This document shows, in pieces, positions 9,110 to 17,236 of a stretch of DNA of 64,000 nt. The notes beneath the pieces are model-generated. The model saw nothing but the letters and a program-made list of their open reading frames with translations, did no database searches and was not told where the DNA came from. Position 1 is the first letter of the stretch, and the number at the start of each line of letters is the position of its first letter. This DNA comes from an uncultured Acidobacteriia bacterium (GTDB lineage Bacteria; Acidobacteriota; Terriglobia; Bryobacterales; Bryobacteraceae): positions 1-64,000 of the forward strand of contig CAIVPR010000141.1 of the NCBI GenBank assembly GCA_903907865.1, read 5' to 3'. Made by a program: the position numbers and the translations under genes.

Positions 9110-9712
9110 GTGCTACAGTATCGACGACTTGCCGCGCTCTTGCTCGGCGCATGGTTGGGAGCGGGTGTCTTCGTCGACATCGCCGTAACCCAGAACTTCC
9201 AGACGGTGGACCGCTTCCTCGCAAAGCCGGGCGCGATCCAGACGTCCATAGACTTGAACGAGGCCGGAAGGGCGAGGGCGCGCAACATCCTACGGCGCAA
9301 CGCTGGCGAGGAGAACAATTTCCTGTTTGACGTCTGGGAGTCCGCGGAACTGGTCATCGTGCCGATCTTGTTCTGCCTGCTGTTTTTCGGCGGGCGTCCG
9401 CAAAAGATACTGCTGGCGGGCACGGGGGTGTTGCTGGTGGTCGTCTGCGTGCAGCACTTCTGGTTGTCGCCGACCGTGGCGGAGATGGGCCGGAAACTGG
9501 TGGACTTGGGCCCCAAAGATCCGCTGAACGGGACCTTCTGGCAATACCACGGGGCGTATTCGGGCATCGAGATCGGCAAGATGCTGGTCGGATTGGCCAT
9601 GGGGGTCCGGCTGTCCATCAAGCGGACTGCGGATCCCGACCATTTTGCCCGCGAATTCGAGAAGAAGGCCGCGGCGGCGACTGGAGCCTCTGTCCCAAAG
9701 GTTGGGCGTTAG
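9110..9712 (+). CDS. Multipass membrane protein (possibly DUF4149-like)
   Basis: About 200 aa with four hydrophobic segments: LAALLLGAWLGAGVFVDIAV (about 7-26), LVIVPILFCLLFFGG, ILLAGTGVLLVVVCVQHF, and a weaker one around GKMLVGLAMGVRLS. The paired topology with a long first loop (QTVDRFL...RNILRR) resembles small DUF4149/TMEM205-like proteins, but I cannot confirm the family. The start is the GTG at 9110. The stop TAG is immediately followed by the GTG of the rhomboid gene with no gap, so the two are probably co-transcribed and translationally coupled. Confidence 0.65.
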   Translation: MLQYRRLAALLLGAWLGAGVFVDIAVTQNFQTVDRFLAKPGAIQTSIDLNEAGRARARNILRRNAGEENNFLFDVWESAELVIVPILFCLLFFGGRPQKILLAGTGVLLVVVCVQHFWLSPTVAEMGRKLVDLGPKDPLNGTFWQYHGAYSGIEIGKMLVGLAMGVRLSIKRTADPDHFAREFEKKAAAATGASVPKVGR

Positions 9713-10534
9713 GTGGACAACCGCAGAATGTGCCCGAACTGCCGGGCGTTCATTACCGCACGGGACCGCGTGTGCCCTTACTGCAGCGAGCCTGTCGGTC
9801 CGCGCTACACCGAACGGGTGCCCGGCGCGACGGCGCTGGGCGGGCTGATTCCGCAGGGGCAGTACACCACCTTCCTGATCCTGCTGATCAATCTTGGCCT
9901 GTTCGTTGCGACATACCTCTTGGAGGAGCGTTGGGGAGACCAAGGACAGGTGCTGTATGCGTTCGGCGCCAAGTTCGGCCCGAGCATCTGGCGGGCGCAC
10001 GAATGGTGGCGGCTGGTGACGGCCGGCTTCCTGCATGGCGGCTTCCTCCACATTGCCATGAACAGCTGGGTGCTGTACGGGTTGGGGGCACAAGTGGAGG
10101 AGGTCTTCGGCACTCCCCGGTACCTCTCGATCTATTTCGCGGGCACCGTTTGCGGCTTCTGGGTGAGCGCCTTCATGAATCCCGGGCTGTCAATTGGCTC
10201 CTCGGCGGGTATCACGGGCTTGCTGGGAGCCATGATCGCGTACGGGGTCGCGAACAGGTCGTCAATGGGCAAAGCAATTCGAAACCACTACATCGGCTGG
10301 GTCGTCCAGATATTGGCGTTGGGGTTGTTTCCGGGATTCCGGATTGACAACTGGGCGCACATGGGCGGTTTGGCAGGCGGTTTCGCGGTCGCGTACGTGG
10401 CCGGGTCTCCCAGCCGTTCCACCCGGACGGAGGACGCTGTATGGCGCGCCGTGGCTACCGGGTGTGTTTTGGTGACCGTGGGATGTTTTTTGCAGGTGTA
10501 CTTGCATTTCCCGACGCAGGATCAGTTAAGATAA
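9713..10534 (+). CDS. Rhomboid-family intramembrane serine protease with N-terminal zinc ribbon
   Basis: Intramembrane protease cleaving transmembrane substrates. The N-terminus has two CxxC knuckles (CPNC, CPYC), a putative zinc ribbon facing the cytoplasm. The rhomboid core follows, with WWRLVTAGFLHGGFLHIAMNS (the HxxxN region), GSSAGITGLLGA with catalytic Ser164 in the GxSxG motif, and NWAHMGGLAGG with catalytic His216. There are six or more hydrophobic segments; 273 aa. It starts at GTG directly after the stop of the upstream membrane-protein gene. The Ser/His dyad is intact, so it should be active; the substrate is unknown. Confidence 0.92.
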   Translation: MDNRRMCPNCRAFITARDRVCPYCSEPVGPRYTERVPGATALGGLIPQGQYTTFLILLINLGLFVATYLLEERWGDQGQVLYAFGAKFGPSIWRAHEWWRLVTAGFLHGGFLHIAMNSWVLYGLGAQVEEVFGTPRYLSIYFAGTVCGFWVSAFMNPGLSIGSSAGITGLLGAMIAYGVANRSSMGKAIRNHYIGWVVQILALGLFPGFRIDNWAHMGGLAGGFAVAYVAGSPSRSTRTEDAVWRAVATGCVLVTVGCFLQVYLHFPTQDQLR

Positions 10535-10541
10535 GGGCAAC

Positions 10542-10766
10542 ATGCGCATCGCATCCATTCACAGCAAGCTAGCCCTCGCAGCGTTGGCTCTCGGGTTGGC
10601 ACTCGCCCCGCAGGCTGCCGAGGCGAAGGGTCCCAAGACCAAGACCTCGGCAAATGCGCAGAAGCACGCAACGAAGTCAGCCAAGAACAAAGGCATGAAC
10701 GCCGCTGGCAAGAAGCGCAAGGCTCCCAAGCGGAAGGCTCCGAAGAGCGGCAAAGGCGCGAACTAG
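10542..10766 (+). CDS. Small secreted Lys-rich protein
   Basis: 74 aa. A signal peptide (about residues 1-28, LALAALALGLALAPQAAEA) is followed by a very basic, low-complexity mature part rich in Lys, Ala, Pro and Ser, including the repeat KRKAPKRKAPKSGKG. Nothing catalytic. It begins seven bases after the rhomboid stop. Function unknown; such peptides may bind nucleic acid or anionic envelope polymers, but that is only a guess from composition. Confidence 0.6.
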   Translation: MRIASIHSKLALAALALGLALAPQAAEAKGPKTKTSANAQKHATKSAKNKGMNAAGKKRKAPKRKAPKSGKGAN

Positions 10767-10791
10767 GCGATCGGATTCGATCAGGTGGTAG

Positions 10792-11049
10792 TTAGTCCGT
10801 CTGGTGGCGGAGGTTTTCGAGGTATTCGGTGGCCGCGTCAATGCCGTGCAGCTTCTTGATTTCGTGGAAGCGGTCCAGCGCGTTGTCGGTCGCTTTAGGG
10901 CGGAGCGAGACGCCGGTGGCAGAGGCACGTTTCCTCGCCTTCTCGGGCGGTGGAGGAGCGTTCTTGACGCGCTCGTCGATTTCACGGTTCTTGGAAATAC
11001 GGGCCGCGAGTCGTTCCGTCGGGCTCATCTCGTGGTAAGGTTTTGACAT
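10792..11049 (-). CDS. Small hypothetical protein
   Basis: Not recognised. 85 aa from the ATG at 11049, which has a good AGGAG six bases upstream; a longer form from 11088 adds residues with no such site. The sequence is charged and helical: MSPTERLAARISKNREIDERVK, then a proline patch (APPPPEKARKR), and a C-terminal helix RFHEIKKLHGIDAATEYLENL. No membrane segment or known motif. Likely a cytoplasmic small protein. Confidence 0.6.
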   Translation of the reverse strand: MSKPYHEMSPTERLAARISKNREIDERVKNAPPPPEKARKRASATGVSLRPKATDNALDRFHEIKKLHGIDAATEYLENLRHQTD

Positions 11050-11133
11050 TTGCGGCTCCTGGGTATTCAACGCCGGCCAATTGTTCATGGGCCTGTTATT
11101 AGTTTAGCTGGCTCAACGTGCTAGACTCCGGGC

Positions 11134-11670
11134 ATGGTCCGTTCTTCCTTGATTTTCATGGCATTTGCGCTCGCAGCGGCGGCTCGCCTGTCCGCGGCTT
11201 CCAGTATCTTTGACTTCACGATGGATTCGATCGACGGCAAGCCGACGCCCCTGTCTACGTTCCGGGGCAAGGTGACGCTCGTGGTCAATGTCGCCAGCCG
11301 TTGCGGATTCACGCCGCAGTATGAGGGCTTGGAGGCGGTCTACGAGAAGTTCCGCGACAAGGGCTTCGTCATCGCCGGATTTCCCGCCAACAATTTCGGC
11401 TTCCAGGAGCCGGGGACCAACGACGAGATCAAGCAGTTCTGCAGTTCCAAGTACAGCGTCAAGTTTCCAATGTTCGCCAAGGTGTCGGTGCTGGGGTCGG
11501 ACATGGTGCCGCTCTACCAGTTCCTGACGAAGTCGATGGGCGGCGACATCGAATGGAACTTCACCAAGTTCCTTGTAGGCAAGGACGGGAAGGTTATCGC
11601 GCGGTTCGCGTCAGACGTGGAGCCGCAGTCGCCGGCGTTGCTCGCTGCGATTGAGAAGGCTCTGAAGTAG
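11134..11670 (+). CDS. Exported glutathione peroxidase family protein (Cys type)
   Basis: Thiol peroxidase that reduces hydroperoxides, probably with thioredoxin. A signal peptide (about 1-21, ending ARLSA) places it in the periplasm. The catalytic tetrad is complete: Cys57 in NVASRCGFT (not selenocysteine), Gln in GFQEPG, and Trp-Asn in EWNFTKF. A second Cys in IKQFCSSKY is in the place of a resolving cysteine, pointing to a 2-Cys, thioredoxin-dependent mechanism. 178 aa, normal length with leader. Convergent with the VOC gene. Confidence 0.9.
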   Translation: MVRSSLIFMAFALAAAARLSAASSIFDFTMDSIDGKPTPLSTFRGKVTLVVNVASRCGFTPQYEGLEAVYEKFRDKGFVIAGFPANNFGFQEPGTNDEIKQFCSSKYSVKFPMFAKVSVLGSDMVPLYQFLTKSMGGDIEWNFTKFLVGKDGKVIARFASDVEPQSPALLAAIEKALK

Positions 11671-11689
11671 CGGCTACGCAGGGCTCCGA

Positions 11690-12079
11690 TTAGCGCGGAT
11701 CCAGCGGCATCGGGGGCTCGAACCACACCTCGACTTCGTAGCCGTCCGGGTCGGCGGCATACAAGTATGGCGCGCCGGGACAGAATTCGCCCTTGCTGAG
11801 GATGGTGCCGCCCGCTGCCACCACGGATTCCGCAGCCAAATCGATATCGACCGGATCCACCAGCCGGAAGCCGAAATGGGCGACACCGCCTGGCTTGCCG
11901 GCATCGGGTCTCTTCTCCAACACCAGCACGTCCCGGGCGTCCGGCGTTTGGAGTTGGATGAAGGTTTCCAGCCGATAGACGACCCGCATGCCGAACGCGC
12001 CCTCGTAGAAGGCGACGGAACGGTCGAGATCGTCAACCGAAAGCGCGAGGTGGGTGAGTCCGTGGGTAAGAACCGGCAT
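11690..12079 (-). CDS. VOC-family (glyoxalase-like) protein
   Basis: Vicinal-oxygen-chelate fold protein of 129 aa made of two beta-alpha-beta-beta-beta modules: LTHLALSVDDLDRSVAFYEGAFGM at the start and GGVAHFGFRLVDP plus YAADPDGYEVEVWFEP at the end. Candidate metal ligands are His in THLAL, His in AHFGF and Glu in YEVEVW. The arrangement fits glyoxalase I or dioxygenase/resistance relatives; the substrate cannot be told. It is followed 14 bases downstream by the DUF1501 gene on the same strand. Confidence 0.85.
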   Translation of the reverse strand: MPVLTHGLTHLALSVDDLDRSVAFYEGAFGMRVVYRLETFIQLQTPDARDVLVLEKRPDAGKPGGVAHFGFRLVDPVDIDLAAESVVAAGGTILSKGEFCPGAPYLYAADPDGYEVEVWFEPPMPLDPR

Positions 12080-12093
12080 AGGGGATGTCCCGC

Positions 12094-13350
12094 CTAGGTC
12101 CGCAACAGGCCCCGGAACTTCTCCGGGCCGCCGGTGTAGTTCGGGAACACAGACTGGATCGTCTTGTTGCCGAGGTGGGTGTGGACCGCTTCGCCGAGCA
12201 CGGCTCGGAAATCCGTCGTGAGCGCGAGGTCGCGCTTCTCGTAGAGCTGTTCGGCCGCGAGTCCGGGCCAGTCGCCGTAGACCTTGCCGCCCTTGACCGC
12301 GCCACCCATGACGAACATGGCGTTGGCGTGGCCGTGGTCGGTACCGCGGTTGCCGTTCTCCTTGGCGGTGCGACCGAATTCCGACATCGTCACGACGACG
12401 ACATCCTCCATCCGGTCGCCCATGTCCTGATAAAAAGCCGCCAGTGACGATCCGAACTCGTCGAGGCGGTTCGCCAACTGGCCGACGGACGCCTTCTGGC
12501 CGATTTCGTTGACATGGTGGTCCCAGCCGCCGAGGTCTGCGAACGCCACTTCGAGCCCGGCGTCGGCCTTGATGAGCTGGGCGATCTGCTTCAGGCTCTC
12601 GCCGAACTTGCCAACAGGGTAGCGCGCACCCGACGCGGGCTGGTAGGGGGTCTGCTGGATGCCCTTGAGGAGCGCCACGGCCTCGAAGGTCTCACGACCG
12701 GTGTTGCCGAGCAGCGCGTCCTTGGAACCGCCGTACATTGACTTCAGAACCTCGGCGGAAGCTTGGTCGCGGACACCGAAAGTCGAGATGTTGTCGAGAG
12801 CCACCACGCTGTTGCCGCCGCGGAGGGTGCGGGGCGTGGCGGGGCCGAGGCTGATGGCGCGGACCGGCGAAGGCTTCCCGATGGCCGGAGGCAGGGCGCG
12901 GTTGAGCCAGCCGTCGGCGGTCGCCTTTAGGCCTGGCGTGCCGGACTCCATGTAGTCTTGGGCGTCGAAGTGGGAGCGCGTCGGGTCGGGCGAGCCGGCG
13001 GCGTGGACGATGGCCAACTGGTTCCGGTCCCAGATGGGTTTCAGCGGCGAAAGCGCCGGGTGGAGGCCGAAGAAGCCATCGAGATCGACTGCGGTGTCGG
13101 CCTGCTTGGCGGCGTTCGGGCGCGGCACCGCGATGGACGGTCGAAGGCTGTAGTAGCTGGGATCGCCGTGGGGGACGACGATGTTGAGGCCGTCGGCCGC
13201 TCCGCGTTGGAAGATGGCCACGAGGACCTTCTTGCGTTTGCCGGTATTTTCGGCGGCCAACGCCGCCCGTTGGAGCCAGAGCGGGGCAGCGCCCGCGCCG
13301 ACCATCGTCACTGCGGAGCCGCGGAGGAAGATTCTTCTGGAGAGTGCCAT
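12094..13350 (-). CDS. DUF1501 (sulfatase-fold) Tat-exported protein
   Basis: DUF1501 proteins have an alkaline phosphatase/sulfatase-like fold and are found paired with DUF1800 in Planctomycetes and Acidobacteria; the reaction is not known. The N-terminus has a twin-arginine signal (SRRIFLRGSAVTMVGAGAAP). Typical features are FQRGAADGLNIVVPHGD, HSHFDAQDYMESG-like text (SHFDAQDYMESGTP), DLGGWDHHVNE and TMSEFGRTAKENGNRGTDHG, which would supply metal ligands. 418 aa, complete. It lies 20 bases downstream of DUF1800, so the two form one operon. Confidence 0.92.
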   Translation of the reverse strand: MALSRRIFLRGSAVTMVGAGAAPLWLQRAALAAENTGKRKKVLVAIFQRGAADGLNIVVPHGDPSYYSLRPSIAVPRPNAAKQADTAVDLDGFFGLHPALSPLKPIWDRNQLAIVHAAGSPDPTRSHFDAQDYMESGTPGLKATADGWLNRALPPAIGKPSPVRAISLGPATPRTLRGGNSVVALDNISTFGVRDQASAEVLKSMYGGSKDALLGNTGRETFEAVALLKGIQQTPYQPASGARYPVGKFGESLKQIAQLIKADAGLEVAFADLGGWDHHVNEIGQKASVGQLANRLDEFGSSLAAFYQDMGDRMEDVVVVTMSEFGRTAKENGNRGTDHGHANAMFVMGGAVKGGKVYGDWPGLAAEQLYEKRDLALTTDFRAVLGEAVHTHLGNKTIQSVFPNYTGGPEKFRGLLRT

Positions 13351-13370
13351 GTCGGTGGGTCCTTGGAGTG

Positions 13371-15263
13371 TTAGCGGCGTTGGAAGTCGGGGGAGCCGAG
13401 GGTCAGTCCGGCGATTGCGGGGCCGATACGGTCGGGACGCATTTGCGGTTGGGCGTCGAAACCGGCTTGGATGGCGCGTTTGGCGTCCTCGGTGGGGTCG
13501 GTGAGCAGGATGGAGCGTTCGATTTGGTCAGCTGCGCCGTTGAAGCGGGCGGGGTCGACCTTGATGCCGTTGAGGCGGCCCTGTGCGAGGCCGGACGCGA
13601 AGTTCATGCGGGCCACGAGCGAGGCCGAGTTCATCCAATCGGCACCGGTGTTGGAATAGCCGGTCGGTTCCTGCTTGCGGTAGAGAGGCTCGCCGAGATT
13701 CGTCATCAGGCCGATAACCTGTTGCGGGTTGTCCATGTCGGCGTCCACCGCACGGAGCGCGCTGACCACCATTTCCAGCGGCGACTTCACCTTGGAGCGG
13801 AAATTGTCGGCTGCCCAAAATTCGTCGGAACCCAGCATGGTCTTGAGGGTCTCGCGGATGTCGCCGTCGGTCGCGGTGAAGGTTTTGGCCATCTTGGCGA
13901 CGAGGGCCTCGGAAGGGTTGTCGGAGACGAAACGGGTGGCCAGCTTCTTGGAGATGAAGTGGGCGGTTGCGGGGTGGTGGAGCAGGATGTCGAGCACCTT
14001 GAGGCCGTCCCCCTTGCCACCACCAGCAGGGATGGTGACACCGAGAACGTGCTTCTCGCCGGGATCGTGCATGCGGGCCTCGAACGCGAAGCCCCCGCCG
14101 CGCTGGGGTTGGATGATGGTCCAGCCGGTGAAGCAGCGCGCGACTTCGGTGACGTCGGCCTGGGTGTAGCCGCCATCAACGCCGAGGGTGTGTAGTTCCA
14201 TCAGTTCGCGCCCATAATTTTCGTTCAGCCCCTGCTTCTTGCCGTTGCGCTTGTTGGCGGGGGACTCGACGCCCATCGACTGCCAGTTGTCGAGGTAGAA
14301 CATCATGGCCGGGCTCTGGGCGGTGGCGAGGAGTAGGTCCTTGAACTTGCCGAGCACATGGGGGCGGATGGCGTCGCGTTCGTAAGCCGTGGCCTGGAAG
14401 CGGTCGGCACCCTTGTCGAGGAAGACGTTGAAGTGGTTGAACCAGAAGTCGGTCAGCACTTCTTCGAGTTGGCGGTTGCTGTAGGTGGCGCGGTAGAGCT
14501 TGGCCTCGATCAGGTCCTGGTTGACGACCTGCTGCGGGCTGCGGAGGATCTGGATGTGGCGGCGCACGGCGGGGGGCATCTGGGCGGCGATGCCGCCTTG
14601 CATGGAACCGGGGAGGGCGTCGATGACGTCGAGGAGTTGTTCGGTGGACAGGGATGTCAGCAGCGATACCCGCTGTTCGCGCGTGCCGGAGCGCAGGGTC
14701 TGTTTCTGTTGATCCGTCAGGGGGAGCTTCTCGATGGCGGCGCGTTGGTCCTGCGGGCCGTTGGACTTGGCCTCGTCACCTTTTTCTCCTACACCCAGGA
14801 TATTCGCCTTCTGGGTTTTGGCGAAGCGGGCCATGGCGGCGTTGGCTGCGGCCTTGGCCTGAGGATCTTCGGGCAGCGGGAGTCGACCGTCGATCATGGC
14901 CTTGAGCATCTGCTGGCTGGGATAGTGCTGCAGCATGTCTTTGGTGGACATGCGGAGGGTTTCGAGCGGGGCCAGCTTGGCTTCGAGGACCGGGTTTTCG
15001 GCGATGGTTTCGGGGTGGAGTTGCTGGTCGATCCAAGCGTCGAGGCCGGTCTTGGCGATGGCTTCGGCGTCGCCGGGGCGGGCACCGAAGGCGAGGCGGT
15101 CGAGGGCGTGGACGATTTTCTGGTCGGCGGTGAGCTGGGGGATGGCCGGGGTGGCGGGCGTCGGGGTGCCGGGGGCGGTGGCGGGGGATTTCTTCTTCGC
15201 GGCTAGGCCGGTGGCGGCCAAGAGCGCGGCGAAGGCGAGGAGGGCAGGGAGCTTCCGCATCAT
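13371..15263 (-). CDS. DUF1800 secreted protein
   Basis: Large secreted protein of the DUF1800 family, the usual partner of DUF1501. The ATG at 15263 (MMRKLPALLAFAALL) opens a signal peptide ending near GLAAKKK. Family features are ALDRLAFGARPGDAEAI, WIDQQLHPE, a long helical insert (about 90-230), LTDFWFNHFNVF, NYGRELMELHTLGVDGGYTQADV and EVARCFTGWTI. 630 aa. An upstream in-frame extension to 15398 lacks a signal peptide and is rejected. Function unknown; a role in polymer breakdown at the cell surface has been suggested for such pairs, without proof here. Confidence 0.92.
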   Translation of the reverse strand: MMRKLPALLAFAALLAATGLAAKKKSPATAPGTPTPATPAIPQLTADQKIVHALDRLAFGARPGDAEAIAKTGLDAWIDQQLHPETIAENPVLEAKLAPLETLRMSTKDMLQHYPSQQMLKAMIDGRLPLPEDPQAKAAANAAMARFAKTQKANILGVGEKGDEAKSNGPQDQRAAIEKLPLTDQQKQTLRSGTREQRVSLLTSLSTEQLLDVIDALPGSMQGGIAAQMPPAVRRHIQILRSPQQVVNQDLIEAKLYRATYSNRQLEEVLTDFWFNHFNVFLDKGADRFQATAYERDAIRPHVLGKFKDLLLATAQSPAMMFYLDNWQSMGVESPANKRNGKKQGLNENYGRELMELHTLGVDGGYTQADVTEVARCFTGWTIIQPQRGGGFAFEARMHDPGEKHVLGVTIPAGGGKGDGLKVLDILLHHPATAHFISKKLATRFVSDNPSEALVAKMAKTFTATDGDIRETLKTMLGSDEFWAADNFRSKVKSPLEMVVSALRAVDADMDNPQQVIGLMTNLGEPLYRKQEPTGYSNTGADWMNSASLVARMNFASGLAQGRLNGIKVDPARFNGAADQIERSILLTDPTEDAKRAIQAGFDAQPQMRPDRIGPAIAGLTLGSPDFQRR

Positions 15264-15461
15264 GTTGGTATCAACACGATTGTATGCGAGGAGTTGCGGG
15301 GGGTGTGGGACGATGAACGTACGGATGCCGACGTTCGGGAAATCGACGAAGCCCGTGCGCGTCGGCGATGACGCACTGGATCGAGGCGAGTACTTCACTC
15401 AAGCCGAGGTGCGGGAGCGGATGCAGCAGTTGATGGCGAGATGCGTGTTGAATCGTATTAG

Positions 15462-16157
15462 CTACTGCGATTTGTCGGCACCGAGGTCGAGCCAGCGATT
15501 GATCCAGCCCATGAATCGAAATGCCGGTTCCGTGTCGGCCAGCAGGAATCTCTTCGTAACTGCGGCCCCCGTTCGACAGCCCGGTTCCTCCTGCCACGCA
15601 AGCCAAGTGTGCAGGAGGGCTTTTTCATGGTCGCGGTCCGCCCTGAACTTGCGGACGGAATCCGGCAGAGTGCGAACTACATCCGTCGCGTGAATCCACG
15701 CTGGCTCGTCGGCAGGCAACAAACGCCCGGCGAAAGTCTCAGTCATTCCTTCGGAGACATTGTCAGGCATGAGCCAGACACCGAGGGTGGGACTGCCTGG
15801 CTGGCGGTGGACAAGGCCCTCGGAAGGCAAGGCGCCGGGTAGCCCTTGGTAGTCGAACTCGGCACGAGCAAGAGTTCCGGCAATCGATTGCCACCTGTGT
15901 TCCGAGTGCGCATCCATGTCCGCAACGATTGCGATGGCGTCCATCTCGTCCGGTCGGTATTCCTCCTTCAGCTTTGGGGCAATCTTGTCGAAGCCCCCGC
16001 ACACGTGGATTTGAAGGCATCGACCGCGTGACTCGACCGCAAACTTCCCCTCAATCGCCAATCTGGACTTGCTGAATCCATGTTGTCGCAGGATGCTGTC
16101 AACAAAGGCCCGGTCGTCGACACCCTCAACGAATAGATGATTCGGGATCGAGGCCAT
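15462..16157 (-). CDS. TOPRIM-fold DUF3226 protein (partner of OLD-like ATPase)
   Basis: 231 aa. The N-terminus LFVEGVDDRAFV (Glu11) and IAIVADMDAH (DxD) are TOPRIM motifs, and the overall pattern, with RWQSI after the DxD, fits DUF3226. TOPRIM proteins of this sort can be metal-dependent nucleases and often act with an OLD-type ATPase. The gene begins three bases after the stop of exactly such an ATPase, so the two are co-translated. PARIS (AriA ATPase + AriB TOPRIM/DUF4435) is the best-known comparable pair; this one differs in its TOPRIM family. A defence role is an inference. Confidence 0.75.
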   Translation of the reverse strand: MASIPNHLFVEGVDDRAFVDSILRQHGFSKSRLAIEGKFAVESRGRCLQIHVCGGFDKIAPKLKEEYRPDEMDAIAIVADMDAHSEHRWQSIAGTLARAEFDYQGLPGALPSEGLVHRQPGSPTLGVWLMPDNVSEGMTETFAGRLLPADEPAWIHATDVVRTLPDSVRKFRADRDHEKALLHTWLAWQEEPGCRTGAAVTKRFLLADTEPAFRFMGWINRWLDLGADKSQ

Positions 16158-16160
16158 GAA

Positions 16161-17219
16161 CTATCGGAGTTCCGATCCGGATTCGCGGGCGTGGTCCAGT
16201 TCGTCCGTGTCGAAGGAGACGGCTTGGATCACGCCACGCCTGCTTTGGAGCCGAACCAGTTGACCGTCACTTTCAGGGTCCTCGTGCAGAACGATCCCGA
16301 AAGCGTTCACAGCATCTTCGCTGTGCGTGGTCGCGAAGATCTGGACGTTGAACTCTTTCGACAAGCTGGCAAGGAAGCGCCATAACTCAAGCTGGAGGGT
16401 ATAGTGAATGCCAATCTCGACTTCGTCAATCAGCAGCACCCCGTCGTGGGCGTTGGCGGCGGCAAGCGCCAATGAGAACAGGCGGCTGGCACCTTCCCCA
16501 AGACTCTTCAGCGTGACGGGGCGCTTGACTCCACGGACCTTGGCTACCGCACTGCCATCCGAAATTGACACAGACACCCGCTCAACCTCTGGGAAACATT
16601 CCCCAATCAGCCGGTTGATCCGATCTTCAAGGTCGGTGAGATTCACTCTGTCCCATAGAGCGGCCAACTCTTTCATGCCCACTCCGTTTGTCCCGACCAT
16701 CACACATCCAAGGAAAAGGTCGTCGGGCACTGCCCCTCTAGCTCGAAACAAAGGCCGGTCTAAGGGGATTGTCCGTAGACCGTTGTCCTGCCAGACCAAA
16801 AGGAGTCGAACTTGCATGTCGTCCGCAGGGAATTCGGCTGTTCTCACCTTGGGGTCCGGCCAGTCAGGCATCAAAGCGTACAAGGCTCTTGCAACAAGGG
16901 ACCGACCTCCCGCTGAGAGTTCGAACCCTTGATTGATAGGCGTACCTCGGTTGACAAGCGAAAAAAGCGGCGATGACTCAGGAAGGACCGGTCGCTGGAT
17001 ATTCTCTCCCCGACCCTCCAAGATCTCTCCAAATACATCATTGGCCCCACTGGTCGCCAGCAGCGCAACCGCCTCCAAAACCGACGACTTCCCCGTACCG
17101 TTGCGCCCCACAATCAGGTTCAACATCCCCAGCTTGGGGATCGTCAAATCGTCGAACATCCGGAACCGGCGGATGTGCAACTCGCCGTCCAATAACTTCT
17201 TGGGAGTCGGAGGTGTCAT
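16161..17219 (-). CDS. OLD/AAA_15-like ABC-type ATPase
   Basis: 352 aa SMC/ABC-like ATPase without a fused nuclease. Walker A is VGRNGTGKSS (Gly38-Ser45). The signature region is KSLGEGASRLFSLALAAA, Walker B is GVLLIDEVEIGIHY, and the switch His is in FATTHSED. The N-terminal LHIRRFRMFDDLTI is typical of OLD/RecF-type ATPases. It is followed by a TOPRIM protein (3-base gap) and preceded on the same strand by a caspase-fusion gene (17-base gap). Complete motifs suggest an active ATPase; the ATPase+TOPRIM pairing is the main clue to an anti-phage or DNA-processing role. Confidence 0.85.
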   Translation of the reverse strand: MTPPTPKKLLDGELHIRRFRMFDDLTIPKLGMLNLIVGRNGTGKSSVLEAVALLATSGANDVFGEILEGRGENIQRPVLPESSPLFSLVNRGTPINQGFELSAGGRSLVARALYALMPDWPDPKVRTAEFPADDMQVRLLLVWQDNGLRTIPLDRPLFRARGAVPDDLFLGCVMVGTNGVGMKELAALWDRVNLTDLEDRINRLIGECFPEVERVSVSISDGSAVAKVRGVKRPVTLKSLGEGASRLFSLALAAANAHDGVLLIDEVEIGIHYTLQLELWRFLASLSKEFNVQIFATTHSEDAVNAFGIVLHEDPESDGQLVRLQSRRGVIQAVSFDTDELDHARESGSELR

Positions 17220-17236
17220 AACGCTAGCGTATCGTC

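Noticed and set aside
11134-11670. Glutathione peroxidase as a selenoprotein, given SelB nearby
   Set aside because: The active-site codon is TGC (Cys57), not TGA.
15312-15480. Plus-strand frame MNVRMPTFGK…RGEYFTQAEVRERMQQLMA between DUF1800 and the DUF3226 gene, reminiscent of an antitoxin
   Set aside because: It runs on into the antisense of the DUF3226 gene without its own stop, has no clear ribosome-binding site, and the likeness is too weak. It could be a remnant.
16900-16935. ttcgaaccc motif, tRNA T-loop-like
   Set aside because: It lies within the ATPase coding sequence and no cloverleaf can be built around it.
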